Below are positions 1 through 14,600 of a stretch of 64,000 nt of DNA, one piece after another. The notes beneath the pieces were generated by a model. It worked only from the letters and a program-made list of their open reading frames with translations. It was not told the DNA's origin and searched no databases. Positions within the stretch are counted from its first letter, which is position 1, and each line of letters begins with the position of its first letter. Both the position numbers and the translations under genes were made by a program. Location: positions 26,685,025-26,749,024 of the forward strand of contig NC_060108.1 in assembly GCF_021155765.1 (NCBI RefSeq). The letters are read 5' to 3'. Source of the stretch: Diprion similis (Eukaryota; Arthropoda; Insecta; Hymenoptera; Diprionidae).

Positions 1-1092
1 GCATCATCGGTCGTACGACTGTCAAGGGTTGAGGGTGATCTCGTATCATTGCCGGTTGAATAACGGACGCTTTTTTGGGGTTCATGTACAGTTTCATTGA
101 CTAAAAGATGCTTTTTTTATCATCAAAATATTTACAGAGATCTTTTATACGCAACTTCCTCTCTTTTTGACGGTTTAATCGATAGTTTACTTATAGTTAC
201 TGCGGTTTGTTTAAATGATTTTTTATTGATGATCTATGCCTTGTTTGACTTCGTAGATAGATTTTATTCCTCGCGAATTTGGTGTTGAGACGGCTTAAAA
301 AAGCGTGAAAAGAGAGTAACAGAAGGGCAAGAGAATCGAGGAATGTAGGAATTGATGTTTGAAATGTGACCAAAGAAGTCGCTAACTAGTTATGAAGTAT
401 GGCCGACTTAGCGAGGCATAAAAATTCGGAAACAGGTCGTAGCGACGAGGGTCACAAAGGAAAAGCAACAACAATGAGACGTCGAGGCTCCAGTCAGCCG
501 CCGGAATCCAGGAGCTTGCAGGAAAAAGTCTCGATGACTATACGGTCCAAAGAGTTGCGGAAGGAATTGTATATAAGACGGGAAGCGTACGGCTTGCGGA
601 CTGCCTGGATGCTGGAAGGATTCGATCTTGGTGTAAGAATCGAGCTCCGTGTATTGGTGAACATGCACGCAACACACGCAATGCGTTATACGTGGCTAAG
701 GGTTGCGAGGAGTCGGAAAAAAGCACCTTTTCCGCCGAGCAAACGTCCGGTCGTCGAACAACGAGCGAGTTTACGAATCCGTCAAAGAAACGGAAGCCCT
801 CCTCACCCTTCGCACCTCACCCTTTTAATATAAAAAGTTTCCAACCCCATCGATTGCTCGTCGAACATCCAGTAATTGTGAACAAAGTACCGGCCAACTT
901 TCGGCCCCTCTTCATCCCCTCGAGCCTTCCTACATTGGTTGTTGAATTTCTTTTACCGTCCCCAACGTTTTTCCCCCATTCTTTCCTTCCTTCGAATTGC
1001 AGGACAGGGGGGAACCGTTTCCTCGATTAGAGTTAGCTTGCAGAAATCTAGGGCGTCAGTTTTCAATTAAAACGTCCTAAAATACAGCCGAC

Positions 1093-1100
1093 TATAAAAG
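1093..1100 (+). promoter_or_regulatory. candidate TATA box
   Basis: TATAAAAG, with a CTCAGCC initiator-like sequence about 38 bases downstream. The spacing is slightly long, and no transcript links it to the CUB gene. Confidence 0.2.
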
Positions 1101-1440
1101 CTCCGCGCTGAAATTTTGCTGAAAAAAGCTCAGCCGTGAATTTTTTTCCCCGATTCATCACACTTCTCGCTGGTGACTCTCAGAGCTTGCACGAATCAAG
1201 AGCCGGCGTGCACCTTACCGAGAGATCGAAAAGGTCAAATCAAAGGTACCTATAAAGCTTTCGAATATGAAAACGCCGCGACGTGAGAAGCCCAGATGAT
1301 TCCGTCGGCCGCAACAGCCGTCTTCGCGATCCTTGCTACCATAGAATAAGGAGCTTTCACTACATGCTGGCTACTGATGGGAATAGAAGGGGATGCACGG
1401 AGCTTGCGCGGACTCGACTCGCCACCACGCGCGCCTACCT

Positions 1441-1480
1441 GCTTCCGAGCTTTCGGGCTTTCGGGCTTTCGAGCTTTCGG
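1441..1480 (+). repeat. TTTCGGGC-type 8-bp tandem repeat
   Basis: About four and a half degenerate copies of an 8-base unit. Confidence 0.65.
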
Positions 1481-1708
1481 CGTCGAAGCTTACTGTCGCA
1501 CGTACCCCCGCTGGCCGAGGACCGTCGACGGGCCGTTCTCGCTCATCGTCAGCTCGACGACTTGGCGGTCGTCCCTCCTCTCGGCGAGTGCTGTCTCTCT
1601 CCGTCTCTCCCCCCCACCCACCCTCTCTCTCCATCCCCCCTCCTTCTCCCCCCCGTCTCATAGCCCCCACTGTCTATCGCTATCGCTCTTTTTCTCTTTC
1701 TCTCTCCG

Positions 1709-1713
1709 TCAGT
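1709..1713 (+). promoter_or_regulatory. candidate initiator (TCAGT) with possible 5' UTR exon to 1891
   Basis: TCAGT matches the arthropod initiator and follows a pyrimidine-rich stretch. A CAG|GTGATG donor-like site near 1891 and a GTGCAG acceptor-like site near 7746 could join it to the CUB start codon at 7824. This is a guess from motifs only. Confidence 0.18.
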
Positions 1714-4700
1714 GTATCTCGTTCCGTAGGCAGGGGACGTCGACGCTCCGTTTCACTCCCCCCGCAGACGTAGAGAAGTATAACCGATATACGCGTATAT
1801 CTGGGCTGTGATAACCCGGGGATATTATTGCTTCGTTGTCCCCAGTGAAGGATTGTGCCTCGGGAAGAGTGTGCGCCTCGCGGTGAACCAGGTGATGATA
1901 GTTTGACTGTTGACAAATCAACCGATGATGTTGAATTTATTTTTATTCATTGTTACGCTGTGTACGCTGAATGTTTCTTCTCTTGGATTACTTTTTTTTT
2001 TCTTTAATTTTTTTTTTTGTATTATCACCTAGTTTTTACAATATTCTCTAATTGTGTTTCAGTGTGTATTTTTTTTTTTTTGTTGGACAATCGTATCTTG
2101 TATAATATTCGTTACGTCCCATTAATTAATTTCTTTGCAATTCATCATTCGTCGATTCACTTAGTATAATATATATATATATGTATCATCGGTACGTTGT
2201 GCGTTTGCGTGTGTGGGTATCGTTAGTTGGATAGACGGTATTTTCTTTTCTTATACCTACATCCCGGTAACGGTCTACCGAGTACCATTTCATAACAATC
2301 GTAACGTTCGTCGGGGGAAGTTTTTTTGTGCTTGCGAGTGCGTTTGCCGTGTATTTGTGTTATACAGTCTTTTGCTTTATGTCTTTCTTTCACGAGGTGT
2401 GTGTGTGCGCGTGTTTGTGTGTTTGTGTGGAAGGTAGGGTGCGGATGTGTGCTCGGCCGACGACGGAACGACAATCTTCATTAGAACGATGAAATTGAAA
2501 TTCCGTGTACGTTTTACCGGGATTTCGATGTGACGTATTCTCCCTATTTCGTTTTTCTTTCATTGTTTATTTCACTTTGTCTTGATTCTGATTCTTTCCT
2601 CGCTTCGCTTTTTTTTTTTTTTTTGTTTCTTTTCTCATTTTTATTTTGCTTCTTTAATAACACATACGGGACATGCCACGCCAATCTCACCATTTTTGGA
2701 TTTTGTTGAAAAATTTTCGTGCAATTGTCGCATTTCCAAAAAAATTATCCCGAAGTTTTTCAGATTTTCTGATCAATATGTCTTTCACCGTGTTTAAAAA
2801 GCGAGGAAAATTCTCAAAAATCTTGTGTCAGTTATAAAAAATTTTAAGTCTAGACCCAGAGTGGGTCGGCAAAAATTTTCATATCTGACACATGATTTTC
2901 AAAGAATTTTTTCTCAGATTTTGAAACAACGACCAAAGACACGTCGGTTTTCAAATATCGTAAATAAATTAAATTTACAAATACAATTGAAAAAAAAATT
3001 CAGGATCCTGTTCCGGAGTTGGGACAATTGCAGACAAATATTTAAACACAATCAAACTTGGTGATGGTCAGACGTTAGTTGAACAGTTGGCGTGGAATGC
3101 CCCATATATTTATATTCACATGTGATTGGTAAACGTATGTATACAAAATTTTTTTACTAGCCATTTTACTTCACATTTCATCATAATTTTCTTTTCTATT
3201 TTTGTGTTACCAAGTGTCAGTAGTTAGGAATAATATTATATTATGGATTGTATTAATGCAAAAATATGTTCATACATTACTGACGATAGTGTATAAAAAA
3301 TTATTCATACAGATATATAAATACGTCGATTGTTACTGTTTTATATCCCGATCGGAGTTGCCTCGTAATAATTTTTAATTCCTTTTCTAAAATTAGTAAC
3401 TCACCTGAGCTGCGAGGGAAAATTCTATACAGACATGTAAAAGTTGAACTTCATTTCCTTTGCAATATCTGTTCAATACTTCAATAACGAAAGCTTAAAT
3501 TATGTTGAGTAAAATTTTCCGATGGGCAGGGGGGGGGGGGAGTTTCCAACAAATATTCTTTTTACACATTTACATGTAATAATTTTTCGTAGAGTAAACA
3601 TGGCATCCAAACCGAATCGATTCGATTTACATCGCCTCGTACGAGTAAAGGTTATGCAAAATTACGTACAACAAAACTTTCGATTCGTATATCTAGAAGC
3701 AATCCGTAAGCTAAAGAAATGGATATACTTTTTTTTTTCTTCGTTGTATTTTCCTCTTTCTTACGCTGCTAGCAGATTCTGTTTGGAAATCCGCACATCC
3801 CGGCTGCGGGTTGAATACATAAATTTAAATTAGAACTTCAGACAAGTACAGAATCGTGTATATGTATAATATTATACACTGTATACACGTATACAAAGCA
3901 CGCGTACCTACACACATATGTAATCTACACCTACATGTTTCTGTAGAACGGCATGTCCTTTCGCTCTTTGGTGGTTCACGTGCAAAAAATCATCCCTACC
4001 GGCCGCGGTTCGTGACCGGAGTAATAAATATCCCCTAAATTGAAAAGGACCGCGCAAAAGACGAACCCCCGTGAATATAAACATGTACAGGGTTCTACCT
4101 TGCCGGCACTATCTGCAATTTAGCTGTCATCATCGTATTTTTTTCTCCTTCTCGCTGCAGAGACACAATACTTAGGAAAAAGTTTTATTCCCTAACTGGA
4201 AAAAAGAAACGACGGGCCTCCCTGTCGGTTTCCTACTAGCTGCCTGCCTGCTTGTACGCTCTCTCTGTATTCCACTCTCGAACTTTTACTTGAAATTTAT
4301 TTTTCCACAGCGCAACCCGAATAAACCTCTGGCATACGTATAATATATCCCCCCCCCCCCCCCCCTCCATTTCACGTACCGCAGATCGTAAGTTAGAAAC
4401 GTTTACGAGCGGGGCTCACAATCAGTTCGAGAGCTACAAGCGTGCAGCAGGCATGGCTGAAAAAAGTCGAGTAATAGAATCGAAGTGAAGTGAAAGAAGG
4501 AAATAAAATGAGAACAAAAAAAAAAAAAAACTTACAAACGAGTCTAGGTATATTATATCGTGTATTCCTTTTGCGAATACATAACAATGTTCATTTCACC
4601 TTTACATGATACGCGTAGGTAACCGTTTTTTACTTTTCACGATTAATGTGTAATTCCTTATACTTGTTTTATTTATTTATTTATTTTTTTATTATTGTTT

Positions 4701-5588
4701 GAAATTTTTCCTCTGAATAATTATTCATGCCAAATGGCGAATCTACAGGGTGGATCTGCAGCTCTATCGAATTAGGGGATGTCGCGTCGACCGAAGTGAG
4801 TATGCAGGGTACGTGCTTCGTTTCAACGATTCCATGGTTTAAATTTCCACGGGGTTGAAATAAAGGCAACAATATCACGAGGAAAGAATAGCAATGTAAT
4901 TTCGAGCCACCTTATTTCATTTACTACAGAGAGTCTCGCGTTGCCCGTTCTGCAGGGATGGTTACGGCGAACCGAAACGAACCCCGTCCCAAACCCCCCA
5001 TACGAAAAATCCACCACTCTCTCTCTGTATTTTACACCGTCGCGAAGGATAAGGTCGAGAATTTTTCCGCCCGTTATCTTGTTCGGAAAAGCTTTTTCAT
5101 TACGAGTTTCCACCCTCTGGCTTACACCTTGATTTTAATTACACGCCTTTCTTAATGTCAGCCTCTTTGAATCTGAGAAAAAAAAAAACAAAAAAAAAAA
5201 AAAAATTCATCGAATCAATTATTTGACTAGTTCGAAATTTCAACAGAATTTTCCGAGAAATATTTCCGTTGGTTATCGACCATTGTAAATTGTGAATATA
5301 GAGAAGAAAATGTTGGAAAATATGAAGGAAAAAACACTTGCTGATATTTTTACTTTGCCAGAGTAAATTGGCTAATTAATCGCTTCCTGCGAACTGCAGG
5401 CGACTGTAATTGCCATGCATAAGTAATATCGGACGCGATATAATAATTCATTTAAATCTCTACGGCGTGCTAATTACATTCTTGACTGATTTAATTGATA
5501 CCGCGTTTTATTATATAAATCAAAAGGACTTGTGGCACGCGACAGTCTATCGGGTTAAATCATGAGGTTAATTGCCGCAGCCACGTAT

Positions 5589-5615
5589 CCATTCCCATTC
5601 CCATTCCCATTCCCA
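5589..5615 (+). repeat. CCCATT tandem repeat
   Basis: Four and a half copies of a 6-base unit. Confidence 0.8.
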
Positions 5616-6563
5616 CAACCTACCCTTACCTATATATATATATAATATACTCCTCTCTCATATCTCTGCACGAACCAAACCCTTAAGGTCGGTTAACGAC
5701 GGAATGTTTCTCGTCGTTTGGTAGGCTAAAAATCCCAGCATTCGACTAAGAATAAAATTATCAGCAACAATTTGACCCTGTTTTACCACGTCTTTTGTAC
5801 AAATACATACAATTCCCCTTGTAAAATATGAAAACAATTGTCTTCTAATCTACACTCGTATAAGAAGGAAAAAGCAAACGACTTTGCGTCGTGGCGAAAA
5901 AACGTAGAGCAAAATACAAAAAGGATAATAGAAAAAAAAGAGGGAGAAAAAAGAAAGGTCAAAAAGTTTACCGCTAAATTCTCCGCTAACTTTTTGCATT
6001 CTGTACTAATGGGGATGCCAATTAATGCCGAAGGTTTCTCTCTGAGCGCGGAGAACGCGACTAAATGGCGCCAGTCGAGGCAAGAAGTTGCTCTATAGAA
6101 ACGTCTGCAGCCGCGACGTATAGAAGATAGAGTTAAATCGTAAATCGATAAAATGACAGACGGACATTTTATTTGTTTGTGCAATTGTCATTGCACTGCA
6201 GAAATTCAGTGAAAGTTTAAAAATGAAAATTACGTGAGAAATTTGCAGCGTGATTAATTCGCGTGTACAGCATATAAAAGCTGGTGAGAAAGTTGCGCGA
6301 ATGTAAGAAATATTTTTTTAATATAAAACTCTGGTATGCGCGAGAAGAAGTTATAAGAAATTTTTCAGACGCACAATATGAAACGCGTCTGAAATGGAAT
6401 TGCTCGTCCGGGGAGGATCCATTTGGAAGAGAATTTCAATAACTTGTTTTCTTTTTCCGTTCAATTTACTTTTAAAATTGATAACCACACCGTGCCGAGT
6501 GACTATACATCTTGAGGTGACAATAAATATTTCACATTGCGGAGAGAAGCATTCCAAGTGCCG

Positions 6564-6617
6564 GAGGTAGAAGTGGAAATAGAAGTAGAAGTGGAAGTAG
6601 AAGTAGAAGTAGAAGTA
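6564..6617 (+). repeat. GAAGTA/GAAGTG tandem repeat
   Basis: About nine degenerate 6-base purine-rich units. On the minus strand it yields a spurious Tyr/Phe-rich frame. Confidence 0.75.
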
Positions 6618-7823
6618 TAGCAACAGTTCACTGCCGACACGTAGGGGAGTTGCATCGGGTGGATCGGGGAGTTTCAACCCCGTTACCCAGCATGAATCAA
6701 TATCGACCCGGTTGTTCTGAATTCTCAAAGTGTTTGCCCGCGTCTACTCAATTGCGCCGGAACTCACTTTAGTCCCTCCACTTGTCGTCACTTGGCTTGT
6801 ACGCCTCGGTTCCCGCAAAGGTACTTTTACCGCAATTTGATCCGGATAAATTTAACGCGGTCTCCCGACAATTACCCCCTCGAAACACGAATACGCGGGG
6901 CGCGAATCACTCCGCAAGTATCGAAAGCCTCTTTGCAGGGCGGAATCATCGATATTGACACGGTATCCGCGAGTGCTTTAGTCACTCGCGAGGTTCAATG
7001 GAATCAAAGCCTACAACCTTTGCGTTTTCATAAATTCATATTAGGTATACATTCGTTCTTCATCATCCTGCAGTGAGATGCGCCGGCGGGGCGAGGGGAA
7101 AGGAGGGGGGAGGGGGGCAATAGAGAACAATTTGAGCCGAAGGCCCTCAACTTTCTTATTGACAGTTTCAAGAACATTTTGTCTGTGACGATTTGTGAAT
7201 TGCGATCGCAGAATTTTTTTATAGACATTTTTTTAACATTGTTATGCTCGACAAATGAAATTTTTTGTTCATTATTGTGTGCATGTAAAGACAAATTTTA
7301 CTTTCGATATTTGGGATACGAGCTCTAACCTGAAAAGGTGTTTTTGATCCAAAAATTTTTGCTATCTGTCACAAGTTGGACAGCGATGATCAGGCGATGC
7401 GCCACCGCAAAAGCCCTCGAGTTCGGAGTCGTTCGCTACTTACATGCGCCGTGTCGCCATTTTTTTATTAATTTGAATGAGAAAATTCTTAAATGTTCTT
7501 GAAACTATAAAAAGTAAAGAGCTCGAACTGAACTTGCTCGAAGTGCTTTAATTTTTTTCAAATAAAGAAAAAAAAAAAAATCCCCAAAAAAAAGCTACTA
7601 AAATGGAATGATTTTACAACGTTCAAGCTGTACCCCAACCCTTAAGGGTTTTTAACTGATTAAAAGACAATGAATCAAGTTAGATCTGTACCGTAACGTA
7701 ACGATGCCAGGTTCGACGATACTGAATGAGGGATTTCTCGGTGCAGGTGGTCGCCGCAAATGAGGCCTGACGAGGAAGATTGACGATCGGGAACGAAGGA
7801 GGGTTCAGAGACGGGACACCCCG

Positions 7824-10800
7824 ATGGCTGCTGCCGTCATTGGCGGTTGGGGGCTTCTTGCGCTCGCCATACTCACCCTGGCCACCCCGAGTCCCGCAGC
7901 CATTCGAAAAAGTAAGTTGACTCTCCGTTTCCTCGAGGGATTCGAAACGTGCCGAATCACCTCGCATCAATTCGAATTATGTAAGCTACAATACCGACTC
8001 GATTCATCAGATGACCCCTCGACGGTCAGTAAAAGTCTCAAGCTTGAAGATTTCAAACGAGTTCAAAGCTCATTCAAGTCTCGGTTTTGTCATCGACCCG
8101 GTATCTTATCAACGCGGGTTAAACTCCGGAGTTCCAGGAGCGGAGCGGAGTAACGGGACCAGCTATACCTATAACACAGACTGTACTTTGTGCCGAAAGT
8201 GCCATGCTGCAGGATTGTTCGATAATAGTTAGGATAGAGACAAAGGATTTGTTTCGGAGAGTTTGTTGCCCGGCGTTGTTAAGCTTGACGACCATGCTTG
8301 ACGAAGTTTCGATCGATTGCTTTCAGCTGCGTTAGCTGCGGGAAACAGCTCTATGAAATATTGTGTTACACTTGTTACTTGGCATATGCACGGCGAGTAT
8401 ACCTACGTACCTACGTACCTACGTACCTACTATGTGCACGAGGGCGTGACGGCAGCCAGAGAAATGTGTGCTTTCCGCCTCAAGCCGGCTCTCCAGAAAT
8501 TATAGTTCGGGGGTTCCGGTACACATTTCCGAAGCGCGTATATACACGAGTGATTTACCCCTAGTCATCGACATCTATTATACACCCTGCACGCACCATG
8601 CACCGTATATCTACCCGCGTTGTGTCTCTCTGTTTGCCCGATTGTTCGCATAATAGATACACGAGGATAAATATATTACGCGCGAGCCATTTGACGTGCC
8701 TTGAGTTATTTTTTACACCCCTTAGGGAAAGTGGACATTACTCAAACATTATGACATGTTCCGGCCGATCGATTGTATGTATAATATGTGAGTTGGGAGA
8801 AACGCGTTACTTCCATGTCAATAATGATAATGGTTGTATTAATAATAATAATAATAATGATGATAATAATATCGCTTCGGGGCGTGCAGGAAAACGTGGT
8901 AATTTTTATCACGCTATCATACAATCGTATTTATGGAAGAGTGATTTTTTTTTTTTTATTTTCTTGAAATTTGAAAGGGAAAAAACAAAAGAAAAATTTG
9001 TACATCTTTCTCACAATGTTGTAATATTGACGAAGAAGCAAATTTTAAAGTAATTTTACACGCGGAATAAATTTATTCGTCTTGGGACGAATGATGGGTG
9101 GTGAAAACGATTGAAATGAAGAGAGGGTAAATTGGGGTAAATTAATGAAGTAGAGAAACGCTTCGGAAATCGGAGGAAATTTGATAAATCAAGCTGGTGG
9201 CATGGCGAATATACACAGTTGAGTTGGATCAAGACGAGTCGAGCGAAACGAATATAATTATGCGTCTGACTGATTGAAGCAGCAGCGGTGAGAGCGAATA
9301 GCTCGGTATAATACCTGGTAGCGTCCCCCAGCTGCTGCTCAATTGGCACTCAGGATCAGAATTCCCTTTCGGGAATGAGTCGCTTGATCGCCAAGAAATT
9401 CTCCTGCGTTTCACCCCCCCCCCCCCCCCCCTCATCTTGCCGTACGAAATCGTCTTGTTTCCACCCCACCAGATCAGCGATTCGCGGGGGAGGAAAAGTG
9501 CGCGCTAGGACGGGACGGGTTTCGGGAACGACGGCGGTTAGACGAGGGGCTTTTCGGCGTCAAGTGTCTAGGCAGGCGCTCCCGTTTCAGTGCGGGATCA
9601 AGGGGGAGGGGGAGAAAGCCGAGACGAGTCGAGGTCGCGGTTAGAGGGTTTACAGAGTGCCGGGAGAATCAGGGATGCGGGGTGGAAAATGACGGCCTCG
9701 AATTTAGCCCTCGCTGCAAGCTCGTCAGCCCTGGACTTTTATTCGCAAGCAGCTTGCGTAGTACTTCCGGTTAGTCGGGTCCTGCCTGCCTACGTCATTC
9801 TTTGACGTTACTCGTGAATGTGAGATGTGAAGGTTGGGAAAAGCTCTTTGTTAGTTACTTTGAAAAAGAAAATTTGCGAAAGGGTAGTTTTTCCCGCCTT
9901 TTTTTTGCCTGTGTATAATTTGTGGTCTAGGCTGGATCTGGAGTAACGAGTCGGAGAAAATCACTTCGTCCTTCGGTTCAGTTAGCAGAGTAGAGTGAGG
10001 CACGCGCTGCTTTGTCAGCTGCTAAAAACGTGACGTTCTCACACTGCCTTAAGGGATGGATCCCGCGGTGACGGCTGACGCCCGTCGCACATGAACATTT
10101 TACACACCGCGAAAACCGCGCGTCTACTTCACGATGGAAAAGAGAAGAGGAGAGGGATGGGGAGGATGAGGTGGATGAGAATGATGAAGAGGAGAAACGG
10201 CGGACGGTTGGAGCTTGGCTCTCCTCCCTTGGCTTCCCTTCGCCTCCCTTCGCCTCCCTTCGCATCCCTTGGCCTCCCTGCAGCCATCGCGGGGCACTCG
10301 AGCTTTCCCGGATTTGTATTCAGATTTCTCTGCACCCCGAAATCAGACCGGCAGCTCAACCTACATGGAGGAAGTCCTCGCAAGCTCGTTGAAAGGCGAG
10401 CCACGCGCGTTCGCGAGGAGAGACGTGCGGAGGAGGCGCCGTCCACTGAATGGCGACAAAGCCGAGAAAGAGCCGAAGGACCGCGACCTCAATGGCCGGG
10501 CTTAAATAGGGCTTTTACCGTGGAAAGTATTTCTCTTTACGGTTTCAGGTTTGGCCCTTTCGAGGGAAAGGAAGGAAAAGAGAGAGCGAGCGAGAGAGAG
10601 AGAGAGAGAGAGAGAGTTGAGATGCCTCAGTTCTGCTCTTCGTTTCCCCTTTTTTTCAGATCCTCTTTTTGTTTCTCCACAACTTTTATCCGAGGAAAAA
10701 TGCCGAGCGGGAAAATGTAGAGTAGGAAAGAAAAAATTTATACCCAGAATCCGTTTCTACCTATCCGCGGAAATAGCTGGCTTAATATTAAAAGCTCTCC

Positions 10801-11638
10801 TATACTCTCTGCGTCTAAGTCTTTTTGTTTCGGGAAAAATACGCGTGTATCGGTGGTGAACGAAATTTTACGATTAATACCCGCCATTTTTCAAATCCTT
10901 GTACAAAGTACCTGCCCTTCACGATTATAACATTCAGTATCGGTGAAGCCTCGTGGATACTCCGAGTTTGTCGCTGATTTTTAGTGTCTCAACGATTTAT
11001 TGCAGCGAGCAACGATTCGGGTTTCCCAATTTATTTATTTTTTTGTTTTTTCTTTTTCCTTTCAAACAACAAGCATCGGTCACTGCTCATGTCCGAAAGC
11101 TCCTTTCCGAATTTCCTTCCAATCAAAAAGCACAGATTAATGAAAATCTGAATTAGCACTAACTCTTCTAAAAAGGTAAAAGTCGTAGACGAATAAATCG
11201 CGGGGAAATCCATGACGTGAAAATGGCCGATCCACACATCGAGGGATTTGGGGCGCCGAGGGGTGGAGGGGGAACGTGCGAATGGCGACAAAAGTAAAGG
11301 CTAACCAGGGCTGGGATTAACCGGGTATTAAGACGTTCTTAAACGGACTATTTAAGCTCCCGATTAGCACAACACCGGCCAATTTATACCGGGCAAGGAT
11401 TACAACTTTGTAGGTAATTGCGTTATCCCTGTTCCACGGTTCGCCATCACGTAGGTACCTACATACATACGTTTAACGCGATCCTAGAGCGCCTTTATAT
11501 CCCCTGGGTTGTGTGTGTGTATGTGTGTGTGTATGTGTGGGCGTGCAGTATACCTTACTTCCGGAAATGTAATAGCATTTAGGATCGGCGAGTAGTAACT
11601 GTACTACAGCTTGTAGCCACTGCCTCAAACAGCTCTGG

Positions 11639-11669
<31 letters not shown>

Positions 11670-14600
11670 CGCGATTTCGAACGTGTGTTGATCCACGGAT
11701 GCATGGGATACACGGTAATAAGGTTCAAAAAGTGGTTGAAAAAAACGAGATGGAACAACAATTTGAAAAGTTTTATCGGATCTACTCTATAATAAAATAA
11801 ACGTTTTGATGTGTGTTCGGGAGGAACTTTTTGAGCCTTTTTTTTTTTCGACAAATATATATCTATAAGCGAAATGTCGACTGGCTTTCCTCCCCTCGAC
11901 AAGTTCGAATTTTAACTTTGAAGTTTGCACCCGATTTTTTTTACCCTTTTTCATAATCCAAATTTTAGTTTCTAATACACAAATCCCGCGTCTGTTGCAG
12001 GGTTGTTAGGCACAGACTCTTCGCATGGTTGTTAAAAAACTTTTGAAACTCCTATACCACTTAGAGTTGAAAAGTGGAGCGAACTGCCTGAACTCGCTTG
12101 AGATATTTATAACCCGGCTTATACGGTAGATATTGTACACGATTTTTGGCCGGTTGGCCTGATTTAATCCATGCCGTTATACTTGAGCCAAGTTTATCAT
12201 GTACCTGAATTTGTTGTTATCAAGTCGATAGGAAATTCGGATTTTTTAACTTTAATTTTGATTTATGTTGCTATAACCAGGAAATCTAGTATCTGTGTAA
12301 CTATTCTTGGTCACTGATATGATATTTTCTTATTACTGTTGCGAAAATTTGATGGTAGTACAACAATAAATAATGGTGTTGCTTTTTTCAACTGAGAAGA
12401 TTTTGCGTTATCTCATAAAATAGTTACTTGCGTTTCGCTTCTTGTGATTCCAAAAGTATTCCAACAGTTGTTGTAATGGTACCTGTTTTATTAAAGTTTT
12501 CTGGACGATTGCAAAACATGCGATATGCGAAATTGATAAGTTTAGAATATCAATCAAGATTAGTAATAGCTAGAAATTAGATATTTATTGGGTTGGATAG
12601 GCTGCCATAAATATTTAGGACGAGGATGAAATTTGCCAGAAAATATAACTATATTTAATGCAATTTAAAACAAACAAGAACACGGTGCTTCTGATCAAAT
12701 GAAAGTAGAAAAAAAGAGAACTAAGATTATACAGTATGGTAAACAACGGAACGTCTCAGGTTACAAATTCATCCATGGCTAAAAAATTCTTCGCGTAACG
12801 GAGCCTTCGTATGGCTGGAGTAACGCATCTTCGATGGTACGATCAGGGCTTGTGGTTGACCGTAGGTCGCACAGTGTTCCTTCAATAAGGGAACCAACAT
12901 TCCCATGGGAAACTACGAAATTAACTTCGTCCGTGTCCACGATGTGTAAATTGAATTTTGTTTTTCTGCTGGTAATTTGCCAATATTTCTCCGCGTAAAA
13001 GTCGCTCGCACCGTCACACCCTCCAGAGACTTTGGTGGCAATGGTGTATTCCTTCCAGGGGTTTGGAGTCGGATCGACCTTTGACAATTGGAAATGATAC
13101 GTTCACATTATGCTATTAAACTGGTATGTAGCCATCGCATAGATTGTCGAGATTTATTCTTAATCAGAAATGATGTTAACAGGTTTTTGTAAACGATGAA
13201 GAAAAGAGAATTCAATGGACTGATAATTTGGTCGTGTAATCGGATACTCACCGCATATGCATGTGAAACAGGATATCGAATATTCCAGCAAGTAACTGCC
13301 TGCGAGTAAGCTTTGCCGCCCATTAAGATACCAGATTTGCTTATGATCCTGCTAATCACTGGATTCGTACCAGATGTATAGTTGAAGCTTTTTAACCATG
13401 TCATTTCACCGTTTATGCTTAACAACTCAGAAAGTTTGACTGCGAACCAATCGTTGGAAAGCAAAGGGTTAAAGGTTACGTATGGTTCCCCCAAAAATGA
13501 AGAGGGCGTTGTAAGAACATTTGAAATCCCATAATTATCGGTGTAAAACTTCGGAAGCTGGCTGCGGGTAGCTTGTGTAAAGTTCGGTGAGAAAATTTCG
13601 TCATTTTCCACCCGCCACATGTTCACACCATTCCAAATAACCATACCATTTCCTTCTGGGTCCCCTATGATAACCTGTGAGAGTTTAATTTTGTATAAAT
13701 TCTAATTTAACGTCAAATCGTATTTCTAACAATTCCCGCGCAGATTCTGCTTTACTAACCGTAATTGGTTCGCACGAGTTTCCCTTCGTTTCGACAATGT
13801 GAAGTTCAACCCGCCCTCTTTTTGAATTTGTGGAATGATGCGTCAGATTAAATGGAATCGTTTCCCGTATCAATAATTCATCGGTTTTCGTATCGAACAC
13901 CATTATTTGCGCATCGCACATCTGCTTAGTCCCTATTTTCCCAGAATCAACGATCCATAGCCTATCGCAATCGTCCGTCTTCGAATTCATGTGAAACACT
14001 AAAGTTCAAAGTTTCCAGTCTTGATAGTTCGTTGTATACTCACAGCTATCCTGCTAACACTGGTGATTCCACTACAATCTTCTGACGTATGCCAATCCCA
14101 ACTTGGATAGGGCTCGAGCAATGGACCGCCGTCGCCAATCTGATTTGAAATCGTTGACAAACTGGCAGGATTATTGCTTATTCTTGGAGTTGCAAGGAAA
14201 ACGCGTCCGCCTAGAAAATTACGAATATTTTATCGTTGAACTTTCATGATACATTGGCTAAAGAAAACGTTGCAATAGATACCTATGGGTTGCAAATCAT
14301 TCGGAATAAGAGTTGCGGGATGGTATATTCCAGCGCTGATCGCGTCCTTTTTCCAGAAATAGTTTGGCCAGACATAGTCTATGTACTTCCATTCGCAGAA
14401 GATTTCAAGTTCGGCAGCTGATGTCCAGGCAGCAAACGCCAGTATCCCGGTCAGTATCAGATTCATTTCGAATATAGTCGCCACTTCGAATTTGCACCGT
14501 AATTTCTAGAGTTCAGTTACGAGATTGCCTAAAATATACGATGTCAAACTGGTTTGTTCATCTTTGATCGAAGCCTAGTTTGATTGCTTACTGAAATTCG

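Larger units (their letters stand above)
1..7823. other. upstream flank of the CUB gene, no gene recognised
   Basis: No reading frame here resembles a known family, and none chains into a plausible exon series. It holds poly-G and poly-C tracts, a CCCATT repeat, a GAAGTA/GAAGTG repeat, and weak promoter-like sequences near 1093 and 1709. Part of it is probably 5' regulatory or untranslated sequence of the CUB gene. Confidence 0.5.
7912..12583. other. CUB gene intron 1, part left of the nested gene
   Basis: The donor is GTAAGT at 7912. The region contains ACGTACCT and AAT microsatellites, an 18-base C tract, a 10-bp tandem repeat and GA, TG and CT runs. Long reading frames around 10.1-10.7 kb come from low-complexity repeats. 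No gene is recognised. Confidence 0.6.

Noticed and set aside
399..833. 144-codon plus-strand frame near the left edge
   Set aside because: No recognisable motif, no splice partners, and overlapped by similar random frames on the other strand.
5589..8430. CRISPR-like regular repeats
   Set aside because: Simple tandem repeats without unique spacers, in an animal genome.
10091..10720. 209-codon plus-strand frame
   Set aside because: Built from a 10-bp tandem repeat and a GA run; no domain and no matching exons.
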